Assembly: GCA_030263475.1 (NCBI GenBank)
Contig: SZPC01000001.1
Coordinates: forward strand, 1 to 64,000
DNA from: OLB4 sp002050165
GTDB taxonomy: Bacteria; Bacteroidota; Ignavibacteria; Tepidaquicellales; Tepidaquicellaceae
Direction: 5' to 3'
DNA length: 64,000 nt
Below, one piece after another: positions 54,754 to 62,725 of the stretch; positions within the stretch are counted from its first letter, which is position 1, and the number at the start of each line of letters is the position of its first letter. Both the position numbers and the translations under genes were made by a program. The notes below the pieces were generated by a model. That model searched no databases and was not told the DNA's origin. It saw nothing but the letters and a program-made list of their open reading frames with translations.

Positions 54754-55947
54754 ATGGACTTATTTCAAAAATGTTATTCTTTCACAAGAGCGGACGAGGT
54801 TAAGGGAGCCGGGTTTTATCCATATTTCAGAGCTATCGAAGCTAACGAAGGACCGGTTGTGAAAATTGAGAACCGGGAAATTATAATGGCTGGTTCAAAC
54901 AATTACCACGGTTTAACCACTCACCCGAAAGTAAAAGAGGCAGCCATTAACGCAATCAGGAAATATGGCACCGGTTGTTCAGGATCGCGGTATCTGACGG
55001 GTACACTAGACCTCCATATCCAGCTTGAGGAAAAACTTGCTGATTTTCTTGAAAAAGAAGCTGTTTTACTCTTTTCTACGGGTTACCAAACTGCGCAGGG
55101 AATAATTCCTACTTTAGTATCCAAAGGCGAATTTATTATTTCTGATAAAGACAACCATGCAAGTATTGTAGCTGCAAACATGATGGCGAAAGGAGGGTTT
55201 GCAGAGTTTAAGAGGTATAAGCATAACGATATGTCTGACCTCGAAAGAGTACTTAGCGCTTTGCCGGTAGATGCTCCGAAATTGATTGCGTCTGACGGAG
55301 TATTTTCTACAACCGGTGAAATTGTCGAACTGCCAAAACTTGTTGAACTCGCAGGGAAATACAATGCAAGGTTATTGATTGATGACGCTCACGCTACCGG
55401 TGTGATCGGGCATTGCGGTCGAGGAACGGCGAGTGAGTTCGGGCTGACAGACAAGGTTGATATGATAATGGGAACGTTTTCGAAGACCTTCGCATCTCTC
55501 GGGGGATTTGTAGCAGGTGAACGTGCCGTCATTAACTACCTTAAACACCACGCACCTGCGTTAATTTTTTCTGCATCTCCTACACCGGCTTCTGTTGCCG
55601 CCGCAGATGCAGCATTGGAAATTGTGAAAGAACATCCTGAAACAGTGACTAAACTTGTGTCGAATGCTCAATACATGCGAGATGGATTTGTTAATATGGG
55701 ATTTCGAGTATTGGACGGCAGGACAGCAATTGTTCCCGTTATTCTCGGTGATGATATGCTTGTGTTTAGGTTTTGGAGGAAATTGTTCGATGCCGGTGTG
55801 TTCGTAAATGCGTTTATCTCACCCGGTGTTCCACCGAATATGGCAATGCTTCGGACTTCTTACATGGCAACACATGAGAAACAGCATTTGGACAGAATTC
55901 TTGAAATATTTAACGATATCGGTAAGGAAATGGAAATTATAAGTTGA
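54754..55947 (+). CDS. Alpha-oxoamine synthase, probable serine palmitoyltransferase
   Basis: 397 residues, a PLP-dependent fold I enzyme joining an acyl-CoA to an amino acid with loss of CO2. Visible are YGTGCSGSRYLTGT (71-84), DNHAS with H135 that stacks on PLP, LLIDDAHATGVIG with D210/H213, and the PLP lysine K244 in MGTFSKTFASLGG. The opening segment VKGAGFYPYFRAIE and the overall length match Bacteroidota serine palmitoyltransferases, which start sphingolipid synthesis. 2-amino-3-ketobutyrate CoA ligase (Kbl) and 8-amino-7-oxononanoate synthase (BioF) are the alternatives, but no threonine dehydrogenase or biotin genes are nearby. A lipoprotein gene overlaps its stop. Confidence 0.85.
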   Translation: MDLFQKCYSFTRADEVKGAGFYPYFRAIEANEGPVVKIENREIIMAGSNNYHGLTTHPKVKEAAINAIRKYGTGCSGSRYLTGTLDLHIQLEEKLADFLEKEAVLLFSTGYQTAQGIIPTLVSKGEFIISDKDNHASIVAANMMAKGGFAEFKRYKHNDMSDLERVLSALPVDAPKLIASDGVFSTTGEIVELPKLVELAGKYNARLLIDDAHATGVIGHCGRGTASEFGLTDKVDMIMGTFSKTFASLGGFVAGERAVINYLKHHAPALIFSASPTPASVAAADAALEIVKEHPETVTKLVSNAQYMRDGFVNMGFRVLDGRTAIVPVILGDDMLVFRFWRKLFDAGVFVNAFISPGVPPNMAMLRTSYMATHEKQHLDRILEIFNDIGKEMEIIS

Positions 55948-56348
55948 TTACAAAAATAAAAATATTTGCTCTATTCGCCATTTTGTTAAGCATTACAATT
56001 GTTGCCTGCAAAGGCGATAGTACCACAGGTGAAAATCAGTCTGATTCTGATACATCAGCAAATTTAAGTAAAGAAGAGTTGTTTGCAGATGTTATGGTGA
56101 ATGATTTTCTGAAAGAAGACGATGTTGAACTTCAGGAATATTTACAAACCGAAATATTTCCACTTACAGTTAATTCAGAGCGGATTTATATTGAACAACT
56201 CTCAACGAATGAGTATTTGATTACAATGTTGGAAGGTGATACTAAAAAAAACATTATTATCACAAAATATTTTGATTCCTTAAATGATCAGATATTTTTT
56301 GAAAGGTCTGAGGTAATACAAGAGACTGATGCAATAGAAGATCAATGA
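55944..56348 (+). CDS. Small unknown lipoprotein
   Basis: 134 residues starting at TTG, overlapping the stop of the preceding gene (TTGA). Lipobox TIVAC (C22), then an acidic Ser/Asp/Glu-rich linker and a small alpha/beta part. No family recognised. It ends only four bases before the B12-operon promoter and so belongs to the upstream transcript. Confidence 0.6.
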   Translation: MITKIKIFALFAILLSITIVACKGDSTTGENQSDSDTSANLSKEELFADVMVNDFLKEDDVELQEYLQTEIFPLTVNSERIYIEQLSTNEYLITMLEGDTKKNIIITKYFDSLNDQIFFERSEVIQETDAIEDQ

Positions 56349-56352
56349 CTGT

Positions 56353-56383
56353 TTTGAAAATTGCCCGCTATTTATTAACTTTG
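56353..56383 (+). promoter_or_regulatory. Bacteroidota-type promoter of the vitamin B12 operon
   Basis: TTTG (56353-56356), exactly 19 bases, then TAACTTTG (56376-56383). This is a full match to the housekeeping consensus TTTG-N19-TAnnTTTG. The transcript would start about 56390, just ahead of the riboswitch. Confidence 0.75.
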
Positions 56384-56403
56384 TAATGCGTTCTGTCAAA
56401 TAA

Positions 56404-56562
56404 GATTTGCGGTTCCGATTAGTTTTGGGATTAATAGGGAATCCGGTGAAATACCGGAACTGTCCACGCAACTGTAAAAAGTGTAATCCAAACCAAAAAG
56501 CCACTGTCAGCTGATGGGAAGGCGGGGAGGTTTAGCTTTAGTCAGGAGACCTGCCGTAAATC
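56404..56562 (+). promoter_or_regulatory. Cobalamin (adenosylcobalamin-type) riboswitch
   Basis: The P1 helix forms between GATTTGCGG (56404-56412) and CCGTAAATC (56554-56562), with one G-U pair. Core elements in order: GGGAATCCGGTGAAA with its CCGG partner, ACTGTCCACGCAACTGTAA, GCCACTG (56500-56506) and the B12 box AGTCAGGAGACCTGCC (56540-56555). All are near-perfect matches to the family. Binding of the cofactor should let the downstream terminator form and switch off uptake genes. Confidence 0.95.
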
Positions 56563-56608
56563 AATCATTCATATTCTTCGTGGGAAAGTATTATGGGTAT
56601 AAAATGAG

Positions 56609-56665
56609 AATCCTTGTCTCTTTGTATCCGTGTTTTTCAACGGAAAGAGATAAGGATTTTTTTTT
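56609..56665 (+). terminator. Terminator in the riboswitch expression platform
   Basis: AATCCTTGTCTCTTT (56609-56623) pairs with AAAGAGATAAGGATT (56644-56658) over 15 bp with one G-U/mismatch position, with an inner TCCGT/ACGGA stem, and is followed by nine T. It lies between the aptamer and the receptor gene, so the switch most likely acts by attenuation of transcription. Confidence 0.85.
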
Positions 56666-56678
56666 AGCTAATTTTAAT

Positions 56679-58571
56679 ATGCTGAAAATAATTTTAGCAC
56701 TGATATTGTTAATTGCGTTTAATAACGCACTATGTCAACAGGATGAATCAATTAATGAATATTCAATTGAGGAAATTAACGTTGAAGGATTGCTGGTGAA
56801 AACAGATCAGTTTTTTTCACCTGTTAAAGTTTCGTTGATTGATCGTGATAAGATAGAATCATCCAATGGCTCCGGTTTAAGCAACTTGCTCATGTTTGAA
56901 CCGGGAATATCGTTACGTTCATACGGTGGCGGTATGGGACTTCAAACAATCTCTGCCAACGGTTTGTCGTCATCTCAAACGCTTGTACTGATTGACGGAC
57001 AGCGAATGAACTCAAATCAAAACTCAACTGTTGACTTTTCGCTGATTTCAAAAAATAATATTGAAAGAATTGAAATCATTAACAGCGGTGCAAGCGCATT
57101 ATACGGCTCAGATGCTGTATCTGGAGTGCTTAATATTGTAACGAGAAAATTAAAAACAGAATCTTTCAGTACAACTGCCGAACTCCAGACAGGAAGTTAC
57201 GGGTTTGGAAAAGTAAGTTTTGATATAAATGCCGGATTGAAAAACGTTTCATTTAATGCAGAATTTAATCGGGAATACTCACGGAACAATTACGATTATA
57301 AATTCAATAATGGAGTGCAATATATTTTGAAAGAGAGATTACACGCAGATTACAGGCTGAATAATTTCGGATTGAAAGTTCAGTATAAAAATGGCAGTAA
57401 TTCAAAATTTACTTTTTCCGGGAAGTATTACGATGCATTCAGGAATATTCCAGGTATTGAAACCGGTAATGAACCGTCAAAATCAAATCAGATTGACAGA
57501 GAATTTAACCTCGCGTTGGATTATAGCCACACGGGTGAAACGATTTTTTCAAGTCGGATATATTTCAAACGCCACATTATGAATTACGGGGTAAGCGGCT
57601 TAGTTGATGACAATTACATAAACTCAGAAGTTTCAACCGTAAATACTTTAATGATCAGTTCGGTTACAACAGGAATTGAAGCGGGCTATTTTGGCTTCAA
57701 CGGTAGCAACCTTGAAAATTTTAATGGTCGGGTTAAATTATCAGCCTTTGCAAGTTCAGTATTCAAGATTGGTGAATTTTTACAGCTATTTCCTTCATTA
57801 AGGTTCGATAGCTTTTCGGATATTAAAAGGAAAAGTCTTACCGCGAAGATAGGGTTAAATTTCATACCAATTGAAAAAACTAACCTGCATTTGAGATTGA
57901 ATGCCGGAAATAATTTCAGAGTACCAACATTTAATGATATGTATTGGAGTGAATCAGGTAATCGGAGCCTTCATCCTGAAACTTCATTTAATATTGATGC
58001 AGGTTTAATTTACGGATTTCAGTTAGCTATGAACCACACTTTCGACATTAACTATTCTAGAATAGATTATAGTGATAAAATCGTATGGATTCCGACTAAT
58101 TCAGGTATATGGAAGCCGCAAAATATTAATCGGTCGGTTTCAGATATACTTTGCTTCGTTTTTGAAAGCGAGATATTTAATGCGGATGATTTTGGGCTTA
58201 CCGCTTTGAATGGATTTACAATTAATCAGACCAGAAGAAAAAGCAACGATGAATTCGACGGTAATGAACTTATTTACGTTCCAATCCAGCAATTTCAATC
58301 CTCATTAAGGTTGCATTACAAAAACTTCGGAATGAATTTATTTTATTCGATGATAGGGAAACGATTTATTGACAATGCAAATTCAAGTTTACTTCCGGCA
58401 GTTGATATTGTTGATGCAAATATAAATTACGGTTTGGATATAAGCGATTATTCATCGGTAAACTTCAGGATTGAAGTTAATAATCTTTTAAATTCAAATT
58501 ATCAGTTAATCTCCGGATATCCAATGCCGTTGAGGAATTTCAGATTTTCAATAAAACTAAATTACAAATAA
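56679..58571 (+). CDS. btuB: TonB-dependent outer-membrane receptor, BtuB-type (cobalamin)
   Basis: 630 residues from the ATG at 56679. An open frame extends upstream to 56514, but that part is riboswitch and terminator, and only the 56679 start gives a signal peptide (LKIILALILLIAFNNALC). A TonB-box-like IEEINVEG is followed by the plug domain (LMFEPGISLRSYGGG, LVLIDGQRMN, IERIEIINSGASALYGSDAVSGVLNIVTRK) and a 22-stranded-barrel-like part ending in aromatic NFRFSIKLNYK. It lacks the CarboxypepD-like domain of SusC proteins. The riboswitch and the cobO gene directly after it indicate cobalamin or a corrinoid as the ligand. Confidence 0.93.
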   Translation: MLKIILALILLIAFNNALCQQDESINEYSIEEINVEGLLVKTDQFFSPVKVSLIDRDKIESSNGSGLSNLLMFEPGISLRSYGGGMGLQTISANGLSSSQTLVLIDGQRMNSNQNSTVDFSLISKNNIERIEIINSGASALYGSDAVSGVLNIVTRKLKTESFSTTAELQTGSYGFGKVSFDINAGLKNVSFNAEFNREYSRNNYDYKFNNGVQYILKERLHADYRLNNFGLKVQYKNGSNSKFTFSGKYYDAFRNIPGIETGNEPSKSNQIDREFNLALDYSHTGETIFSSRIYFKRHIMNYGVSGLVDDNYINSEVSTVNTLMISSVTTGIEAGYFGFNGSNLENFNGRVKLSAFASSVFKIGEFLQLFPSLRFDSFSDIKRKSLTAKIGLNFIPIEKTNLHLRLNAGNNFRVPTFNDMYWSESGNRSLHPETSFNIDAGLIYGFQLAMNHTFDINYSRIDYSDKIVWIPTNSGIWKPQNINRSVSDILCFVFESEIFNADDFGLTALNGFTINQTRRKSNDEFDGNELIYVPIQQFQSSLRLHYKNFGMNLFYSMIGKRFIDNANSSLLPAVDIVDANINYGLDISDYSSVNFRIEVNNLLNSNYQLISGYPMPLRNFRFSIKLNYK

Positions 58572-59228
58572 ATGGACGACAAGATTAAAGAAGTGCAATC
58601 CGGTGGTTCCAAATTCAAAGAGAAAATGTTGAAGACAATCGAGGGATATAAAAGTTTAACAGAAGAGCAAAAGAATTGCATTCATCTTTATTTCGGATAC
58701 GGGAAAGGCAAGACAACAGCAGCGATGGGACTTGCAATACGGGCTCTTGGCGCAGGTAAAAAGGTTGCGATTGTACAATTCGATAAGGGATATGACGGAG
58801 TGAATGAACATTACTCAGAGAGAATTATCTTACGTAAACTTGCTGCAGATGGCTACCCGGTTAAACTATTTCCATCCGGTTGTGAAAGGATGAATGCCGA
58901 TGGTACTTTCCGGTTCGGGAACACCGTTGAAGATCGTCAGGAAGCACAGCGGGCGTTGGAAATAGTTAACGATTTGATTACGACCGGTGAACAAAATTTG
59001 CTTATACTTGATGAAGTAATTGCTGCGGCTGCATACAACCTTATCAAACGTGCGAATGTTGAAAGCATTATTGATTTGTTTAGGGAAAATCAGAGATTCG
59101 AACTAGTGATGACCGGACACAAAATATGGAAAGAAATTGAGGATAAAGTTGACTTAATAACAGAAATGAAAAAAGTTAAACACTATTTCGATGCGGGAAT
59201 ACCAGCCCGTCAGGGAATAGAATTTTAA
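58572..59228 (+). CDS. cobO: Cob(I)alamin adenosyltransferase (CobO/BtuR family)
   Basis: 218 residues. P-loop GYGKGKTTAAMG (42-53), the substrate-interacting VAIVQFDKG, and LLILDEVIAAAAYNL are the CobO family motifs. It transfers the adenosyl group of ATP to reduced corrinoids to make the coenzyme form, which is also the riboswitch ligand, closing a feedback loop. The ATG follows the receptor stop codon with no gap. Confidence 0.94.
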   Translation: MDDKIKEVQSGGSKFKEKMLKTIEGYKSLTEEQKNCIHLYFGYGKGKTTAAMGLAIRALGAGKKVAIVQFDKGYDGVNEHYSERIILRKLAADGYPVKLFPSGCERMNADGTFRFGNTVEDRQEAQRALEIVNDLITTGEQNLLILDEVIAAAAYNLIKRANVESIIDLFRENQRFELVMTGHKIWKEIEDKVDLITEMKKVKHYFDAGIPARQGIEF

Positions 59229-59247
59229 AATCAAAAATTCATATCAA

Positions 59248-60282
59248 ATGAGAAAAATTTATCTCCTGCTATTTTTAGTTCTTATTTTTGTAGTTTCATC
59301 ATGTAACCGGGATTCGGTTATAGAGCCTGAACCTCCACCGCAAATTTCTGTTACCGGTGCTTATATTCTTTCGGAGGGCAGTTTTAATGCGACAACATCC
59401 CAATTATCGTTTTATAATATTCCGGATGATACTTTTTCTGTAAGCATATTCAATCCGGGAAATCTCGGTTTATTTCCGAGCGGTTTAATCAAACAGGATA
59501 ATTATATTTACATAGCTGAACAAGGTAATTTCGGTAGTCCCGGAAAAGTTTATAAACTTGATACGAATGGTACTGTGGTATCGGTGAATAATTCGGTTGG
59601 AATGAATCCATACTCACTTGCATATTCAAACGGAAAAATTTATGTGACGAATGGTCCGGCAAGTAATGTTACAGTTCTTGATGCAGTAACATTGAACTTT
59701 ATAACCGAAATCACAGTCGGCGTGTACCCGCAGGAAATTGTAGCCCTCGGGAACCGTGTTTTTGTTTGCAATACAAGTCTGTACGGTGGAGCCGAAGATT
59801 CAACGGTGAGCGTTATTAACTCTAACGCGGATTCGGTTGAGAAAACTATCACGTTGAGAAAAGATCCGGGTTCTATTATTGTTAACAATGATTACAGGAT
59901 TGTTGTCGGATGCAGTGGTGGGAGCAATATGATATACTTTATTGATAAAGACACGTTAGGAATAGTTGATTCCGCGTATGTTCCCGATGGATTTGGCACA
60001 AATATTGCAGTTGACGGTGAGACAAGTAATATTTATTTCATTTCGGGGAATGGGAATGTAGTCAGGTTGAATCAACAAACTAAATTTTCCGAAATCGTAA
60101 TTAACGCTGGTTCGTCATCATTCTTTTATGGGTACAACTTTGATTGGCGAAACCGTAAACATTATGTTTTAGATGCAAGAGATTTCGCATCACCCGGAAG
60201 TTTGCACATATTCTCTATTGGCGGAACTTTTGAAAAGTCGTTCAATACCGGAATTGCACCAAGAAGGGTGATTTTCAAATAG
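59248..60282 (+). CDS. Beta-propeller lipoprotein, BtuG-like (surface cobalamin binding)
   Basis: 344 residues. Lipobox VVSSC (C19) is followed by a Pro/Glu linker and then YncE/YVTN-type propeller blades: LYIAEQGN-like and IYVTNGPASNVTVLDAVTLNFITEI, AEDSTVSVINSNADSV, MIYFIDKDTLGIVDSAYV. BtuG of gut Bacteroides is a lipoprotein with this fold, encoded beside btuB and binding cobalamin very tightly at the cell surface. The position after btuB-cobO under a cobalamin riboswitch makes the same role probable here. Sequence-level proof of the binding residues is not possible by eye. Confidence 0.8.
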   Translation: MRKIYLLLFLVLIFVVSSCNRDSVIEPEPPPQISVTGAYILSEGSFNATTSQLSFYNIPDDTFSVSIFNPGNLGLFPSGLIKQDNYIYIAEQGNFGSPGKVYKLDTNGTVVSVNNSVGMNPYSLAYSNGKIYVTNGPASNVTVLDAVTLNFITEITVGVYPQEIVALGNRVFVCNTSLYGGAEDSTVSVINSNADSVEKTITLRKDPGSIIVNNDYRIVVGCSGGSNMIYFIDKDTLGIVDSAYVPDGFGTNIAVDGETSNIYFISGNGNVVRLNQQTKFSEIVINAGSSSFFYGYNFDWRNRKHYVLDARDFASPGSLHIFSIGGTFEKSFNTGIAPRRVIFK

Positions 60283-60318
60283 CATTGCACTTAAAACGAG
60301 ATAATTCGATGTTTGTGG

Positions 60319-61200
60319 ATGGTTGAACTCAAAGGTGGAAATAAGTTCTCATACATTCATAGAGAAACTTTTCCCAATGTATTTAAAAGAGTTGGTGATA
60401 ATGGTCAAGATGATGAGTTTAGGGTTTATATCAAAAATTCCGTAATTAATGAAATTGATGAGTATTTAGCATCTGATAAAACTAAAGAGTTGGGGGGAGT
60501 ACTTATCGGTAATGCGTATAAGACTTCAAAGGATATCAGATTTATACACATCACGGATTTTATTCATGCTGAACACACTGAAGCATCGGTTTCGAGGTTA
60601 ACATTTACACACAAGACCTGGGAATCAATTGGCAGAAAGCTGGATAATGAATACGAAGGTAAAATTGTACTTGGCTGGTATCACTCGCATCCGGGGCATT
60701 CTGTTTTTATGTCTGATTACGATGTGTTTATACAGAAGAATTTTTTCGATATGGAGTTTATGACCGCATACGTTTTCGATCCTGTCTTGAACCAGCGGGC
60801 TTTTTTTTACAAATTGTATGATAAAATTCAAAAAATAAAAAACTTTTATATATCGGGGGATTACACAATGGCAAACAGGGATATAGAAAATATCGTTGAT
60901 GATTCACAAACAGTGAATGAATTCTACGGACCGCAACCAAACCGGAGCGGATTTAGTATGGCTTGGAATATAGTTTTACTTGTGCTTGTGTTGATTAGCC
61001 TGTATTATGGTTATACAGGACACAGAAAAGCTCAGGAGCTTGAAGCGAAAACTGAGAGAGCGAGGGTAATTTACCTTGAGGTAGATAAAATCCGGAATGA
61101 TCAAAATATTTTATCTCAAAGGCTTGATAACTTTATTCTGGAAATGAGAACACCGAAAACACCGGATACTTTGAGGAGTGATACAACAAAGACTCCATAA
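60319..61200 (+). CDS. JAMM/JAB-domain metalloprotease (deubiquitinase-like) with membrane anchor
   Basis: 294 residues from the ATG at 60319 (TTG two codons upstream possible). The JAB/MPN+ domain (about 35-175) has the full zinc-protease signature: E57 in KELGGVLIG, then H122-S-H124-P in GWYHSHPGHS and S132/D135 in MSDYD. Such proteases cleave isopeptide bonds next to ubiquitin-like proteins or trim their C termini. A transmembrane helix (about 216-232) and a charged coiled-coil-like tail follow, which would place the catalytic domain in the cytoplasm if the N terminus is inside. The next gene, three bases on, encodes an E2-like enzyme. No signal peptide. Confidence 0.88.
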   Translation: MVELKGGNKFSYIHRETFPNVFKRVGDNGQDDEFRVYIKNSVINEIDEYLASDKTKELGGVLIGNAYKTSKDIRFIHITDFIHAEHTEASVSRLTFTHKTWESIGRKLDNEYEGKIVLGWYHSHPGHSVFMSDYDVFIQKNFFDMEFMTAYVFDPVLNQRAFFYKLYDKIQKIKNFYISGDYTMANRDIENIVDDSQTVNEFYGPQPNRSGFSMAWNIVLLVLVLISLYYGYTGHRKAQELEAKTERARVIYLEVDKIRNDQNILSQRLDNFILEMRTPKTPDTLRSDTTKTP

Positions 61201-61203
61201 ATA

Positions 61204-61749
61204 GTGAGACCGAGGGTGAGGAGATTAAAGTCGGATTACGAGAGTATGTTATCCGAATTTACAAAGCACAAATATATTTCTTTTGAAAGCCTAAATGAAA
61301 ATTCAGAATATCCGGACAAATACATAGTGCATTACAAAAATATCTCAAGTGTCAGGTTATCAGCAGATTCTCAAAAAGGTAATATACTTGTTGACCGGAT
61401 AACACTGCACACTGCAGAGATATACCTTCACAATGAATATCCACGGATAAAGCCGCAATGCTTTTTACTCACGGAAATTTTTCACCCGAACATCAGGAAA
61501 TCATCACCTAACGATATTTGTATAGGTGATTACTGGTCATCCGGTGAAACCTTGGTTGATATTGTCTATCAAATTGGTGAAATGATCATGTTTCAGAATT
61601 ACAACATCAAAAGTCCGCTTAACGGTGTCGCAGCAAAGTGGGCGCGTGAAAACGAATCGTTGTTCCCGATAGATAGCACTAATATCAGGTCACCTGAATT
61701 GGATGTGAAATTAACTGCAAAGAAAAATATTGATATCGAATTAAAATGA
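61204..61749 (+). CDS. E2 ubiquitin-conjugating-enzyme-like protein
   Basis: 181 residues from GTG. The UBC-fold landmarks are present in order: the EYPRIKPQ strand-turn (78-85), the HPN tripeptide (94-96), the catalytic Cys C106 in NDICIGDYW with W111 after it, and helices with LVDIVYQIGEMIMFQNYN (117-134), SPLNGVAAKWARENESLF. This is close in layout to eukaryotic E2s (HPN, then Cys eight to ten residues later, then Trp). In bacteria such proteins transfer ubiquitin-like proteins together with an E1. Its stop overlaps the next gene by four bases and its start is three bases after the JAMM protease. Confidence 0.85.
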   Translation: MRPRVRRLKSDYESMLSEFTKHKYISFESLNENSEYPDKYIVHYKNISSVRLSADSQKGNILVDRITLHTAEIYLHNEYPRIKPQCFLLTEIFHPNIRKSSPNDICIGDYWSSGETLVDIVYQIGEMIMFQNYNIKSPLNGVAAKWARENESLFPIDSTNIRSPELDVKLTAKKNIDIELK

Positions 61750-62297
61750 TACTGCCCTATCAGAGTAAATTCCCGTTAATTAAAAAGAATGTTTTCATTT
61801 GCGATGGCGCGGTTATTGTTGGTGATGTCGTACTTGAAAACGATGTCAGTGTCTGGTTCAATGCTGTTATACGAGGAGATGTTAATTACATTCGGGTAGG
61901 TGCAAAGACAAATGTTCAGGATAATGTTATGCTACACGTTACATATAAGAAGTATCCTCTTGAAATCGGGGAAAGTGTAACCATAGGTCATAATGCAGTA
62001 GTACACGGTTGTAAAGTTCACGACAGAATTTTAATTGGAATGAGTGCGGTATTGCTTGATAGGTGCATCGTAAATTCAGATTCACTGATTGCTGCAGGGA
62101 CAGTTGTCAGGGAAGGTTATGAAGTTCCATCAGGAGTTTTGGTTGCAGGTGTTCCTGGTAAAATCATCCGGGATCTTACAGATGATGAAATTGCAAAAAT
62201 AAAACAAAGTGCGGAAAACTACCTTTACTATGTTTCAGAATATAAAAAAAATGGTTACAACGGAATAAAAATTAATTCTGCTAAAGCGTTTTCTTAG
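61746..62297 (+). CDS. Gamma-carbonic-anhydrase-family left-handed beta-helix protein
   Basis: 183 residues with hexapeptide repeats (for example VIVGDVVLENDVSVWFNAVIRGD). The zinc ligands are H64 (MLHVTY), H82 and H87 (GHNAVVHGC), as in YrdA/CaiE/PaaY-type proteins. A C-terminal helix follows GVPGKIIRDL. Many family members bind metal without proven carbonic anhydrase activity. It overlaps the E2 stop by four bases, so it is cotranslated with the JAMM-E2 pair. A functional link is not obvious. Confidence 0.92.
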   Translation: MILPYQSKFPLIKKNVFICDGAVIVGDVVLENDVSVWFNAVIRGDVNYIRVGAKTNVQDNVMLHVTYKKYPLEIGESVTIGHNAVVHGCKVHDRILIGMSAVLLDRCIVNSDSLIAAGTVVREGYEVPSGVLVAGVPGKIIRDLTDDEIAKIKQSAENYLYYVSEYKKNGYNGIKINSAKAFS

Positions 62298-62458
62298 TTG
62301 CTAAATAAAATCTGTATAAATATTTTTGCAAAGTCGTTCTTTCAAATTTAACATTCTACTCAGCGCACAGATGTTGTCTTTGCATTTGGAATTATTATTT
62401 AATTTTTTTTGTCTGTGAGTTGGGTTTTAAATGCAAAGGCAGTAAAAACGGAGGATAA

Positions 62459-62662
62459 ATGCCTAAAGGTAATGTCAAATGGTTCGATGCTAAGAAGGGT
62501 TATGGGTTTATAGTAGGAGAGGATGGCAGCGATATTTTCGTTCATTTCTCTGCGATAATTTCAGACAAGTCTTTTAAGACTCTGGATGAAGGTGCAGAAG
62601 TTGACTACGAAATAATATCAGATGATAAAGGAGATAAGGCAGTCAATGTTAAGTTAGTTTAA
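62459..62662 (+). CDS. Cold-shock-domain protein
   Basis: 67 residues, a single OB-fold: GNVKWFDAKKGYGFIVGEDG contains RNP1 (KGYGFI), and DIFVHFSAI is RNP2. It binds single-stranded RNA/DNA and melts RNA structure. GGAGG five bases before the ATG is one of the few strong Shine-Dalgarno sites of the window. The untranslated 160 bases upstream are AT-rich and may include a cold-shock leader, but no cold box was recognised. A terminator follows. Confidence 0.95.
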   Translation: MPKGNVKWFDAKKGYGFIVGEDGSDIFVHFSAIISDKSFKTLDEGAEVDYEIISDDKGDKAVNVKLV

Positions 62663-62679
62663 CAGTACCAGAGCATCCG

Positions 62680-62714
62680 AAACCCTAATTGATTTTTTCA
62701 ATTAGGGTTTTTTT
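62680..62714 (+). terminator. Rho-independent terminator of the cold-shock gene
   Basis: AAACCCTAATTGA (62680-62692) pairs with TCAATTAGGGTTT (62698-62710) and ends in a T run. Only 12 bases separate it from the next start codon. Confidence 0.9.
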
Positions 62715-62725
62715 AATATATTTGT

